Assembly (NCBI GenBank): GCA_030015575.1
Contig: CM057350.1
Coordinates: 523,210,959 to 523,274,958 of the forward strand
Direction: 5' to 3'
Source: Agapanthus africanus
Taxonomy: Eukaryota; Streptophyta; Magnoliopsida; Asparagales; Amaryllidaceae
DNA length: 64,000 bases
Shown: piece after piece, positions 11,140 to 22,629 of the stretch
Numbering within the stretch: position 1 is the stretch's first letter
How the letters are laid out: every line of letters starts with the position of its first letter
Made by a program: the position numbers and the translations under genes
The notes under the pieces: model-generated
The model's input: only the letters and a program-made list of their open reading frames with translations
Told to the model about the DNA's origin: nothing
Database searches by the model: none

Positions 11140-11770
11140 AGAGGTCGTGGTCGTAGAGGGTTTGTTCAGAGAGGACGGGGTGGAAGAGGCAGAAGACAAC
11201 CAGTTGCCGGTAGAAGGCAGGCTCGAGTGTTTGCCTTGACTCATCAGGACGCGCAGGCGTCTAATGCAGTGGTTTCAGGTACACTTTCTGTATGTTCTTT
11301 TGATGCACACGTTTTATTTGATCCGGGATCTACGCATTCGTATGTTTCTACGCACTTCATGCCGAGGTTAGGCTGAGAGTCGTGTTTGCTAGATCGGTCG
11401 CTTGTCGTGACTACTCCTGTTGGTGAGTCGTTTGTTGCGCGACACGTGTTTCGGTCGTGTGCTGTTCGGATAGGAAATAAAGATTTGTCCGTCGACTTGA
11501 TCTTTCTTGAGATGTTGGACTTCGACGTTCTCCTGGGCATGGACTGGTTATCTACTTGCTATGCGTCCGTGGACTTCCGCGAGAAGACGGTTAGGCTTTG
11601 TTTTCTCGGAGAGTCAGTTCTTGTTGTGCAGGGGGACCGTGGTGCCGCCCCTCACAGTTTGATTTCTGCCCTTTGCGCTAGTCGGCTTTTGAGGAGGGGA
11701 TGTCGGGGATTCTTGGCTTTCATTCATGATACTGGAGCCACAGTAGAGTCGTTAGACCGGGTTCCTATCG
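11140..11770 (+). pseudogene. Element E protease region
   Basis: Continues the gag frame through an Arg/Gly-rich linker (GRGRRGFVQRGRGGRGR) to a retropepsin-like segment with FDPGSTHSYVSTHF near 11315-11355 and FDVLLGMDWLS near 11520-11550. The usual D-S/T-G is DPG here. TGA at 11374-11376 fits a TGG codon changed by G-to-A. Downstream it leads directly into RT in the same frame. Confidence 0.75.
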
Positions 11771-12482
11771 TGCGAGAGTTTCCCTATGTTTTTCCCGATG
11801 AGCTACCTGGTTTTCCGCCAGAGCACGACATTGAGTTTTGCATTGATCTGATTCCCGACACGGGACCTATTTCTATACCGCCTTACCGGATGGCCCCGGC
11901 GGAGCTTAAAGAGCTTAAAGATCAATTGCAAGAGTTGCTTGATAGGGTACTTGTGCGTCCGAGTGTTTCACCTTAGGGAGCTCCTGTTCTGTTCGTCTAG
12001 AAGAAGGACGGAAGTTTGAGGTTGTGTATGGATTATCGTCAATTGAACCGGGTTACGGTGCGGAATAGGTATCCTTTACCTTGTATTGACGATTTGTTTG
12101 ATCAGCTCCAGTGTGCGAAACATTTTTCTAAGATTGATTTACGTTCGGATTATCATCAGTTGCGGGGTTCGGAATGATGACATTCCGAAGACTGCTTTTT
12201 GTACATGCTACGGGCATTATGAGTTTTTGGTGATGTCGTTCGGACTCACCAATGACCCAGAAGCATTCATGGATCTGATAAACCGGATTTTTAGGTCGTT
12301 CCTCGACCAGTTTATTATTGTGTTTATTGATGACATTCTGGTCTACTCTAGGAGTCGAGAGGAGCATGAGCAGCACTTGAGGATTGCTTTACAGACATTG
12401 AGAAAACACCAGCTGTATGCTAAATTCTCAAAGCGTACATTTTGGCTTGATAGTGTTGACTTCCTGGGTCATGTGGTGACGT
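11771..12482 (+). pseudogene. Element E reverse transcriptase
   Basis: Reads through FPDELPGFPPEHDIEF and YRMAPAELKELK into RT with [18 protein letters not shown] and the catalytic FIDDILVYS near 12325. TAG codons at 11974 and 11998 interrupt the first part. Around 12165 one extra G in a GGGG run shifts the frame, after which [15 protein letters not shown] continues. TGA lies at 12482-12484. Confidence 0.82.
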
Positions 12483-12489
12483 GAGACGG

Positions 12490-13131
12490 TATTCATGACA
12501 GAGGTCGAGGCTGTACAGCTTTGGCCCAGACCTGTATCCATGACAGAGGTCCGCAGCTTTTTGGGATTAACTGGTTATTACCGACGTTTCGTGCAAGATT
12601 TCTCGAGTATCGCTGCATCGCTGACTGGACTGACCAGGAAGGGAGTTCCTTTTCTTTGGACTGAGACATGCGAGCAGAGTTTTCAGCAGTTGAAGACTCG
12701 GTTGACGACCTTCTGGATCGGGCGGCTATGTTGTTTACTGTGATACTTCTCGAGTGGGGCTCGGTTGTGTATTGATGCAGCATGATAGAGTTATCTCTTA
12801 CGCTTCTCGGCAGCTAAAGAAGCACGAGCAGGATTACCCCACTCACGATCTTGAGATGGCCGCGGTGGTCTTTGCGTTGAAGATTTGGAGACACTAATTG
12901 TACGGGGAGTCGTGTCAGATTTTCACGAACCATAAGAGCTTGAAGTACATCTTCCAGCAGCGGGATCTGAATCTGAGACAACGCCGTTGGATGGAGCTTG
13001 TAAAGGATTATGATTGTGAGATCCTTTATCACCCGGGCAAGGTGAATGTGGTAGCTGATGCCTTGAGTCGTAGACCCGGGGGTAGCTTGTCCCAGTTGAG
13101 AGCAGTTCAGCGACAGTCTTCTGCAGATTAG
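12490..13131 (+). pseudogene. Element E RT thumb and RNase H
   Basis: RSFLGLTGYYRRFVQDFSSI marks the region after RT. A deletion and frameshift around 12705-12745 remove the segment before the RNase H core; [20 protein letters not shown] and FALKIWRH follow, then TAA at 12895-12897, then [20 protein letters not shown] and ADALSRR, the usual RNase H end. TAG at 13129-13131. Non-functional. Confidence 0.8.
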
Positions 13132-14575
13132 AAGATCTTGTGCGACGGTAGAGTACAGTTTGAGTTCACTTCCACTGGGGGACAGCTTGCTCACATCCGC
13201 GCCCGTCCACTTCTACTTGATCGTATCCGTGAGGCACGGCCCAGAGATGCCCGTTTGTTTGAGATTCTTGAGCTTGTTTGGTAGGATACGGATTCGGGGT
13301 TCATGATTGATGACCAGGGTGTGATGCGTTACGGGACTCGCTTGTGTGTACCAGATACCGATGGGTTGAGATGCGAGATCTTAGAGCAGGCACATCAGTC
13401 AGCCTTTAGCGTTCATTCAGGTTCCACCAAGATGTACTGTGATGTGAGAGACATTTTCCGGTGGGCAGGGATGAAGAGTGATGTTTCAGACTTTGTTTCA
13501 AGGTACCTGACTTGTCAGCAAGTCAAGGCTGAGCATCAGAGGCCGGCAGGAGAGTTGCAGCCTTTACCCGTTCCGTAGTGGAAATGAGAGAAGATTTCCA
13601 TGGGCTTCGTTGTGGGTCTTCCCAGGGCCATTCGTGGGTATGACTCCATTTGGGTGATTGTTGACCGGTTGACGAAAGCGGCTTACTTCCTTCCAGTAAA
13701 TACCACTTTTGGTTATGCTCAGTATGCTCAGTTGTACATAGATGTAATTGTGCGTTTGCACGGCGTTCCCACATGCATCGTATCCGACAGGGGCACCCAG
13801 TTTACTAGCTATCTTTGGCAGAAGCTTCAGGAAGCTTTGGGTACCCGGTTGAATTTTAGAACGCTTTCCATCCGCGGACCGATGGTCAGTTAGAGCGGAC
13901 TATACAGACTCTATAGGATATGCTTCGAGCGTGTGTGCTTGATTTTGGTGGCAGTTGGGATCGTCACTTGCCGTTGATTTAGTTCTCCTACAATAATAGC
14001 TTTCGGGAGACTATTCAGATGGCACCTTTTGAGGCTTTGTATGGCAGGAAGTGTTGATTGCTAGTCTGTTAGACTGAATTCAGCGAGAGTCGCCCCAGCT
14101 AGTTCTGGAGACTACGGAGAAGATCCAGCTGATTCAGGACAGGATGAGAGCAGCCCAGTGCAGGCAAAAGTCTTATGCCGACCGTCGTCATCGCAGACTT
14201 GAGTTCGCAGTGAGGGATCATGTATTCCTGCGGATTTCTCCGATGAAGGGCGTTATGAGATTTGGGAAAAAAGGGAAGCTTAGTCCCAGATTTGTAGGTC
14301 CTTTCGAGATCCTTGAGCGAGTTGGTGCTGTTGCCTATCGTTTGGTACATCCGCCCAGTTTTCCGGATGATCACCTCATTTTCCATGTGTCGATGATTCG
14401 TAGATACCTTCATGATCCTTCTCACATGATTCAGCACCAGACCGTTCAGCTAGAGCGCGATCTTTCGTTCACCGAGCAGCCGGTAGTTATATTGGATCGG
14501 CAGGTGAAGAAACTTCGGTCAAAGGTCTTGCCATCGGTCAAGAGAAGCCTTTCAGTAATTGAAAGAAGGCCTTGA
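13132..14575 (+). pseudogene. Element E integrase
   Basis: The N-terminal zinc region is visible as HQSAFSVHSGSTKMY and YLTCQQVKAEHQRPAG. In the catalytic core the first aspartate is lost: ISMGFVVGLP stands where related proteins have an acidic residue (codon GGC at 13603-13605). The second is kept in IVSDRGTQF near 13780. TAG at 13282, TAG at 13576, TGA at 13585 and a later frameshift break it. The C-terminal part (14144-14575) reads KLSPRFVGPFEILERVGAVA and FHVSMIRRYLHDPSH, typical of plant chromoviruses. Confidence 0.83.
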
Positions 14576-14589
14576 AGTACTTCCTGACC

Positions 14590-14740
14590 AATCTTAAACT
14601 AAGGCGCTTGGTTCTTTGGCGTGGCCTTACTAGTGAAGAGATCACTTGGGAGGCCGAGAGTGAGATGCGGAAGAAATTCCTTTATCTCTTCGAAGGTACG
14701 CGTAGTGAAAATTTTAATTCGGGGACCGAATTTCTTTAAG
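14590..14740 (+). pseudogene. Element E chromodomain remnant
   Basis: In another frame from about 14632, EEITWEAESEMRKKFLYLFE ends in TAA at 14738-14740. This is the aromatic/acidic end of the integrase-linked chromodomain of Tekay-type chromoviruses, thought to steer integration to marked chromatin. The preceding half is frameshifted. Confidence 0.7.
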
Positions 14741-14748
14741 GGAAAAAA
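14733..14748 (+). other. Element E polypurine tract
   Basis: A purine-rich stretch (aagggaaaaaa core) directly before the LTR start TGTAACGC at 14750, in the correct position for the plus-strand primer. Confidence 0.7.
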
Positions 14749-14749
14749 T

Positions 14750-16009
14750 TGTAACGCTTTAGAAATCATTATGAAAATTTTCCGTTAATAATTAAAATAA
14801 ACTGTGTTTTCCGTAGAAACTCAGAAGTGATCATTTTTCAGTATAGACGTAACTGCACCTAGTTTAACTAGGAAATTGCTAGTTTGCGGTTTTTAGTTGT
14901 CACTTGAAAATTTTAGTTCACTTTAATATTTTTTCTTAATTAAAATATTATTATAAGCTTTTAATTATGCACTTAATTAGTGGTAATTACAATTTTGATT
15001 GGGTTAATTATGCTAAAGTGAATCTATACTAACTTAATCACAAGATTAAGCATTAAACCATCCTTGCAAAATATCCTTAAAAATATCTAGATATTTGTTG
15101 GAATTAAAGAAAAATTTTAAATAAAGATTACAAGGTGGAATGGATGGGTGGTGCTTTAATGAGCTTTAATGATGTTTTTAGACTAGAAATTTCCACACTT
15201 TTCCAAAACCTTCCCATTTTCCTCTCTTTGGCCGAACTCCTCCCCCCTTGCTGCCCTCTCTTTTCTTTCACCCCATTTCCACTTCTTCAAGCTCAAATAA
15301 ATCATCAAATAATCCCACAAACTCAAATACAAATCCATACCCATTATTCCTTAAGCTTAACCAAGCGTGGATCTTCATGAAAGATAGCATTTTGGAGGTT
15401 ATTTTGTTGATCTAGTTGCAAGTTTTTGGATCAAGTTTGAGATATAAATCCTAACCCTAAGCTCAAGTTCTTGTTTTAATACCTTAATCTAGTTATTAGA
15501 TGTTTAATTAAAGCTTGTATTAGCATGTTTTGGGAATTCTATAAAGAGTTATGAAGATCAAGTTAGGATTTTGATTGGTTGAAATGGTTAATGGAGAAGT
15601 GTAGACTTGAAAAACTTTACCTAGTTGTGAGAATGTTATTTGTTATTTTCCTAATTGTCTAATTAAGCTAAATAGCAAACTAACTTTTACTAAATCTTAT
15701 ATGGGTGAGATTAAATTGTAGTAAAGGTTTGTGTGACTTAGTTAAGCTACTTTGTGATAATTGTGATCGCTAGAATTGTTTAAACTTCTAGACTTGAGCT
15801 AAAATGATTAAAAGTGGTTACTAGGTTTTCGGTAAAATTAGGCGTGAGTTTTAATTGACGTTGCGATAATATATATAGTATCTTCCACGATATATATTGT
15901 GTTGTGATGCGTGATCGGTACGATCGGGATCGAGGCTTGATGGTTGTGTAGTTTAGCGATCCTAGCTAGGGTTGTGCCGATATCGTACGTGTTCTGTGCG
16001 CTAGGTGCA
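14750..16009 (+). repeat. Element E 3' LTR, left segment
   Basis: Begins TGTAACGC after the purine tract and runs into the target duplication GTGCA of element G. It continues at 37307. No gene is seen; the frame at 15135-15380 is an isolated T/C-rich frame without a recognisable domain. Confidence 0.8.
16005..16009 (+). other. Target-site duplication of element G, left
   Basis: GTGCA, repeated at 37302-37306 directly after the G 3' LTR. It proves that 16010-37301 is one insertion into the E LTR. Confidence 0.95.
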
Positions 16010-16397
16010 TGTTCATAACATAATATTGCATTTTGTATTCCCCATTCTTATGCATTTAAGAATAAAAACAGGTGCTTTTGACCCATGTCTACTACATGTT
16101 ACAGGTTACAGGTTCTTGGAACGAAAACAGTGAAAAAGACAAAAGACGACACAAAAAGAGACTTTTGACCAACAAATAGGAGGATCTTAGTCAAGCCTAA
16201 AAACGAAGAATAGTTCTCAATCAATAAGGCAACTCAAGGTCCAAATTGTCATGGCAAATGGTTAAAGGATCGGTACAAGTGTTCAATGAAGTTCTGGAAT
16301 CACTGCAGAAGCCCAAATGGAAAAATAAATGAATAAATGAAAATCCCAATGAAACCTGAAGCAGCACAGAAAAGCCCATCAGATGACCTCACTAAAG

Positions 16398-16446
16398 GGC
16401 CGCGGAACCGCCGCCCAAGCCAACCCATGCCGCGGTTCCGCGGCCG
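16398..16446. repeat. GC-rich hairpin in element G 5' LTR
   Basis: Arms GGCCGCGGAACC and GGTTCCGCGGCC, 12 bp and perfectly complementary, separated by about 24 nt containing GCCGC blocks. It lies upstream of the TATA box, so in U3. An identical copy is in the 3' LTR at about 36316-36364. It matches the hairpin of the copia leaders. Confidence 0.9.
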
Positions 16447-16569
16447 TTTGAAGCCCTAGTGCGCAGGACATTTTACCATAATTTTTGGCGGCTTTGGAAA
16501 GATTTTTCTAGGGGTATATTTGTAATTGTAGACATGCGGAGCAATTGTAAACCTAGGGTTTCTATGTCC

Positions 16570-16577
16570 TATAAATA
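16570..16577 (+). promoter_or_regulatory. Element G TATA box
   Basis: TATAAATA about 560 bp into the LTR, followed 40 bp later by AATAAA (16617-16622). Same in the 3' LTR at 36488-36495. Probable RNA polymerase II promoter of the element. Confidence 0.65.
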
Positions 16578-17363
16578 GAACCCAAAGCCTTATATTTTCT
16601 TATGCCTCTACTCATGAATAAAATTCTGTTTTCTTGAAGTTAGAGCGCATCAAAAGTAAGTAGGTTATTTTCCTTGCAGTAGTTGTAGTTTTTCATATCT
16701 GCTCTTATTTTCTCGTTTTAGTTTAAGTTAGTTAGTTTTTATTAACTTGCAGTAAATGTTTTCTCTCTTTAATAAAATCATGTCTTTCTTCATCCCCTCA
16801 ATGAGCGAGTAGTTTCCTCGCTTGTTAGGGTTAGGAATAGGGAAGGATTTGAGAGATGAAGATCTCTCATCTCTTTTCGTTGCCAATCTTTTATGAATAT
16901 TAGAACTCCATGCATACCTTCTTATTCCGCTCCCTACGGCACTCTACCCTCGAGGTAGCGGTGATTTCGTAGTCTAAAGGCCCGGATTTTAAGGTTTTCC
17001 ATGGAGGTTAGGGTAAAAATTAAGAAAGGAAGGACAAGGATCTAGAGGAAGAATCAATCTTCCCAATCATCCTAATCCCCTTTATTAAGATTTACCATAA
17101 CACTAATATGACATCTTTAATAAAAAGGTAATGGAAAGAAATGTAAATCTTTGTTTACCAAATTTTCCCTAGACCTAATCCTAGCAAGTTTCTAATCCTA
17201 GTCTTATACAACTTCAATTTTTAGGTTTAATTATAAATCCAAACACCATTTGGAATTAACTCGTAAGAACTTAAAGGAGATTTACACATCCCTGTGGACC
17301 GACCCGTATTCACCGGCTAGCTTCATGCGACGCCGTTCTTGATTGCGGTAAATATTTTTGATC

Positions 17364-17368
17364 GACAA
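17364..17368 (+). other. Target-site duplication of copia B, left
   Basis: GACAA, repeated at 27538-27542. The uninterrupted site is present in the G 3' LTR at 37282-37286, giving the pre-insertion sequence directly. Confidence 0.97.
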
Positions 17369-19538
17369 TGTTAGTTATATGTATGCCCTAGAGGCCATTA
17401 CTGTACATACGATGTATATTGTAGTGGATGCTGGGACATATATAGGGAGGACTTTCTTGCTCGACATGATAGTATGCTATCTGGTTGTACTTTATCTTAA
17501 CATGTACTCTGATTGTCTCTATATTACATGTTGATAAAGCCCTTAGGATATGTACTCGACTACTGGGACTATGATGAGATCATACTAGTGGGGCCACGGT
17601 AGTCGACGAGTACATCCTATAACTGTTCCTAGTCGAGGGTGTATCGAGACAAGGCATCGATGCACCAGAGTAAACTAGCGTATACGCATCTTGACCCATA
17701 TGATGGGCGATGGATGATCCCATATCCATCGGTGTTTGACATCAAGGATGGTGTACGGGTGCTCAGTGGAGACTGGGTACACTGGACGGACTCGCCGAGA
17801 ACTCCCAGATGGTATTATACCATACGTCAGATGGCAGTTCTCCGGTGACACTGGTACAGAGTAGTCTGTCGACCCGAGATCGTCATAGAGTCTTGTATGA
17901 TTCCCACTGTGCTTTGATTTCCATCATACCACGTCCAAGAGGGCGTGAAAAAAGGTGGCTTTTGGGTACAGTCCCGAATCACATGGAGGCAATGAGCGAT
18001 AGGAGGGGATTCGTCTCTCCCGGTATAGGGAGTTGATGTTGTGCTGTGTTCGATTGGCTATAACCGGAAATCCCTGGCCAGAGTTGCTGAGATTTACTGG
18101 TAAGTGTTATCAGTAGTTTCTCGAACTGTTATAGACCTCATATCGACACGACTTATCAAGCTACTGGGGTCTGACGTTTACCACCCCTAGGCGAGATATG
18201 CAACATATCAGACGACGAGACCGGACTGTACGGGAGTGTTACTGTTTGGATTCACAGGAGAATGTACAGGCTTGCTTGTTGATCTTCTGAGTGCTCAATA
18301 CCTGGATAGCTGTTACGTTTAGCTGACCGCTTGCAGCTTATGGGTGTTTGATATGATCATCACCTACTGCCGGCGTATTGACGATTCTTTAGAGTCCTAT
18401 ACAGAGGTTTCTTGACTCAGGCAAAACGGTGTAGGAGCACATATGTGATATGTGCGGGACCGAGGATAATGCGATATGTGATACCGTATTATATTCTCGC
18501 GATATTTGATATCAGCCGGATCATCGGATCAAGTGTTGATTCGATGAATCGGTACGGATAAATATTAGTCGGTTATATGCGATATAGCCGGATTGTCGGA
18601 TCAAGTGTTGATTCGATAATTTAATGTATAATAATATATATGATATATTAAATTACATTAACTAATATTAGCTCACTAAAAGATTCTTTTTCTCACTCGG
18701 GTAATACATTGATATATATGCGATATATGTTAATTGTATTATTTTATTTGGTTACAATAAATATTATATATGTGATATATAATATTGTAACATGATATGA
18801 TAAATAATGCAACATGTTTAGTAGGGATTAAACAAGATTAGGGTTTGATTTGGGTTAATGGTTTCTAGATGATTTTAGAAGGTTTTTGTTTTGTCATGGA
18901 AAAGATATTTACTTATGACTCATTCTTAACTCAACCCAAAACCCTAACCCTTGGTTAATTCTCTACAATGGTTAAGTGAACCATGGTTGCATAATTGATC
19001 ATTATCTCCTTTTCCTATTCATCACAAAAAAGGATTATTATTATATTCATCTTCTTCCTCTTTCATTCTTTCATGAAAAGCTTACTAGTTTTTCAAAAGG
19101 TGATGAATAAATATGAGAAAAAGATAAATAAAGAGAGCAAAAATCCTACTTCATCATTCTCATCTTCCCTTGCCATTTAGATGAGGGTGTTCACATCATT
19201 TCATGAGTGTTAGCTTGTGTTAAAGAAACTTCAAGGTAGATCATCTTAGTATCGAAGATCGGAAGCAAAGGTTGCGTCTTTCTCTTCGTGGAACCTCTCG
19301 AGAGTCCGGATCCCGATGATCACAGCGAAGGGACCACAACACGGAGCATTTGAAGTGAAGGACCGGATCTACAAAGGTTGTAATCCCTCTCACTTAGTGT
19401 TAAAATGTTTAGCATGTTAGTTTTCGCCTAATCTCTAGTTTAAAGTTCCGTATTCGGGTTGTTCGGCACGGCTAAATTTTTAAATCGGGCAAGGTTGATG
19501 CCTCGTAGACCCTTGTGCACGTGCCTAGCAACCCTACA
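17369..19538 (+). repeat. Copia B 5' LTR
   Basis: TGTTAG to CCTACA. No gene. It contains A/T dyads: arms GCACATAT and ATATGTGC around GTG near 18438-18456, and a 12-bp arm pair around GTG at 18760-18786; also two ggatcaagtgttgattcgat blocks (near 18524 and 18598). Most differences from the 3' LTR are transitions. Confidence 0.95.
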
Positions 19539-19539
19539 G

Positions 19540-19551
19540 TGGTATCAGAGC
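19540..19551 (+). other. Copia B primer-binding site (tRNA-iMet)
   Basis: TGGTATCAGAGC one base after the LTR end. Confidence 0.95.
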
Positions 19552-19737
19552 CAAGCTAGAGCTTTAGGCGAAGTCTAGACGAAGTTTAAAGTCCGATCGA
19601 ACCCGGAAAACCCGATATAACCTAGTTTCTGGAAATTTTTTAAAACTGTGATTTTTTCCAAATTAAAAATGCTCAAAAAAATCAGCAGGGAAATACAAGA
19701 GTTACTGTGAAGCACGTGCGCCTGATTCCACCAAAGA

Positions 19738-19786
19738 GCCGCGGAACCGCCGCACATGCCATGCATGTGCCGCGGTTCCGCCGCGC
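19738..19786. repeat. GC-rich hairpin in copia B leader
   Basis: Outer arms CCGCGGAACC and GGTTCCGCC-type, inner perfect arms GCACATGC and GCATGTGC around CAT. The five-part frame GCCGC-N6-GCCGC-N6-CAT then mirrored is clearest here and in C. It starts 188 nt after the primer site. Confidence 0.88.
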
Positions 19787-22571
19787 TTTTGTCACTGTAC
19801 TGTTTGAAATTTGCACAGTAATTCTTGTCTTTTAGTGCTGTATTTTCTGGGAATTTTTAATATTTATTCAACTGTTGAACATTCTGGGTTGTATTGGGGA
19901 TTCGATGATTCGATCGGGAACTTTAACTGCGTCTTTTGTGTTTTGTCCGGATAATTTTTAGAAACTGTTAAAAAGTTCGAACGGATATCAATAACTCACT
20001 TTTTCCCCTGTCGGAAATTTTTTCAAAAGTTGGATTTTTTCTCGTGTTTAAGAACGTTCTAAGTCGTGCAAGTAACGCGGTCGACCCTCTAGAAGACAAC
20101 AAACCTTAACTCGATTATGTGACCGTCTTGAACTGCCTTTTGAACCTTAGGGTTTGGGGCAGTACGGCGTGCCACATGTGAGGCGTTGGCTTGACCCTTC
20201 TACGGCTGGACCATTGCTACTGTGGCATGTAATGGATGTTTTTAAACTGATTTCAAGTGTTGAGATACATTGGGGAAATCTTGGGTGTTTGATGATTCGA
20301 TCGGAAAGTTTAACTTTTTCTATTTATCTGGAATGTGATACAATATTTGGAATCCACAGGTAGTTATGAGATAACTAATTTGAATATTATAAACATAGCA
20401 GTTTAGTCTCAGATGATCGGTTGCCACGGAATTTTGATGTGATCAAAAGTCCGTCGCAATCACGTAGCGTACGCGGATACTCGCCGGGAAAACTTAATAG
20501 ACAGCTACACCTCTTAGCCCCGACCAAGTGACTGTAGGAGAACCCCGTCGCCGAAAGCATCCGTTAGGGTGCTCGCGGTAGCGGTGTTCCGCCTTAGTGC
20601 ACTTCGTCGACGGCATCCAGGGGTGCAGCCGTCTACTAAAGTTTGCGATGAGCATTCGATCAGGACGTCGGGAATCTTGTTGAATTGCCCGACTTGATAT
20701 TGAAAAGAGTTTTCGATAAATGAGACTAAAATGCGGGGTTTATAATTGTTAGGCATGTGATGTCTAAGGAATTCATTTGGTTAGGCATGCGATGTCTAAG
20801 TAGGTTGTGGATTCCAACTGTTGTAGTTTTACACTTTCTTTTCTGTGACCGTAAGCGTAGTATGTGGTGTATCGCCGGCTTCGTTGCTATACATCAACGA
20901 CAATCGGGATACGCATACTTGCTTACGTTGATGATATGAGATATTATGTGTTGCTGTGATATGTTGTATTGGATCGTCGCTTTTGAATAGCCGGGGGTTT
21001 TATGTGAGATGAGAGTTTTTTCTTTTTCATTCATGTAAAATTCATTTGTATGTAATATTCTTTTATTGGGGCACTTCCAGGTAGTGGAAGATGTCACCGT
21101 TGTATATTATTTACTTTTCCGCATTAGGTAGACCCAAGACGGGGAGCACAAGTAACCGGGTTCTAGGGTCCAGTGGGAGACCATCTCGAGGAGTCGAGAC
21201 CGGGTCTCCTAACCCTAGAATTGGCAGTGTTACTTGCCGCTCTCGTAGGGGTCTAGGGATGTGGGTTTGGCTATTCATCGCGACCGTGGAATACGTGTTT
21301 TATACAGGCTCGTATTGAAAACACGGACGTCCTAGTATATCCAATATTTCATATATGTTTCTTCTGCTGCAATGTTCTGTGATGAGATCATATTACTGCC
21401 TGAGACGAATGTTTATATTATATATATGAGATATATGTTATATTGCAGATTTCGTTTTCAAAAGAGATGCTTGTGAAGCATAATAAAATGGGACTTCATT
21501 AATGAGATTAATGAAACTAAAAGAAACCTAAGATGTTATAGAAACTTGTTTAAAAACTGGTAGCTCTAGTTCTTGCTTTGCATAGCGGTGTTCCTTGTAG
21601 AACATCCAGCACCTTATTCGATAAGGAAAGGACCGAGATCCCTTCACCGGGAGTGACTCCTTTAGCAATAACTGGCAAATGCTACAACCCTCGGTCTGTC
21701 TTTTGATTGCTTCTATAGTTCTTTCTTTGCATAGTGGTATATATGATATATCCTACACCTTATTCGATGAGGAAAGGGCCGACGATCCCTTCACCGGGAG
21801 TGACCCCTTTAGCAAAACTAGAAAAGCCTCAAAAACACTCCATTTAAAATCACTCGATTCTACGACGATATCAAGTTCATTACGCAATAGGTTTTCTTAA
21901 AAACCTGTCGTAACCCTCCGTCATTTTAGGAAGTAGAGTACTTAGTATTCGTGCTGTGTTTGTTGACCATAGTTAAGACACAGTGTACGGTAGCTAAGTG
22001 ATGTCTTCCTATATAGCATATGATGTGATTAGTTAGGACAGTCATATGACTTTGTTGACCTTAGTTAAGGGTCATGTGGGTGGGTCTAATTAATCAAGAA
22101 ATGACGGGTAGAACTTGACTAGTGCTTATGATTTGTTGACTATAGTTAAGGTCATAAGTCACTAGGGGAAAAATATTATTGGGAATTTCAAGTGTTGAAA
22201 TTTGTAATGAGATTGCATACCTTCTATGAGATAGATGGATCCCGATACCCGCTGCGAGTAAGAGTTACTCCTGGGAGAGTTTTACACATTACAATTAGCC
22301 GATCAAGTAGGTGTCTAGAAAGGTGTTAACGGGGTTACGCCTCTGGGAAAACGAGGTTTACTTTAATTAGGTTCGTGCGAAAGCACGGGGGACCTCCCTC
22401 AAAGTACCGACACTGGCCTGGCTGAAAGATTGGCGAACTTGTAGCGCGTAATTAATCCCGGCTAGTCTTTCCTTTTAGGGTTTGAAGGAAGATTTGATTA
22501 AAACAGTGGGAGACATCCTGATTAGATATATTAGATAACCAATCTAATCTTGCAAGAGTATACGCTGAGTG

Positions 22572-22592
22572 TTTTCTTCTCTCTCTCTCCAG
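22572..22592 (+). promoter_or_regulatory. Possible 3' splice site before copia B polymerase
   Basis: About 18 pyrimidines then CAG, followed by gtagcgac, as in copies A, C and D. Confidence 0.4.
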
Positions 22593-22629
22593 GTAGCGAC
22601 TATATCACGCCTTAATCAAGATAATAATA

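Larger units (their letters stand above)
10267..14740 (+). mobile_element. Element E: Tekay/Del-like chromovirus, internal region
   Basis: A Ty3/gypsy element in the order gag, protease, RT, RNase H, integrase, with a chromodomain-like tail, which places it among chromoviruses, best matching the Tekay/Del lineage. It starts within gag where copia A begins; its 5' LTR and leader are not in the window. The 3' LTR starts at 14750 and is split by element G. Coding is heavily decayed. Confidence 0.85.
16010..17368 (+). repeat. Element G 5' LTR, main part
   Basis: Starts TGTTCATAAC. It is cut 15 bp before its end by copia B and resumes at 27543-27557. Contains a GC-rich hairpin, a TATA box and an AATAAA. 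The copy at 35928-37301 aligns without visible length change. Confidence 0.95.

Noticed and set aside
15135-15380. 81-codon frame as a gene
   Set aside because: It lies inside the chromovirus E LTR, is T/C-rich, and has no recognisable domain.
17639-18036. Small frames repeated at 25638-26035, 47745-48142 and 55915-56312
   Set aside because: They lie within LTRs, recur because LTRs are duplicated, and show no domain, start context or frame constraint.
19540-19551. tRNA gene fragment
   Set aside because: Only the 12-nt primer complement is present beside an LTR; no tRNA body.
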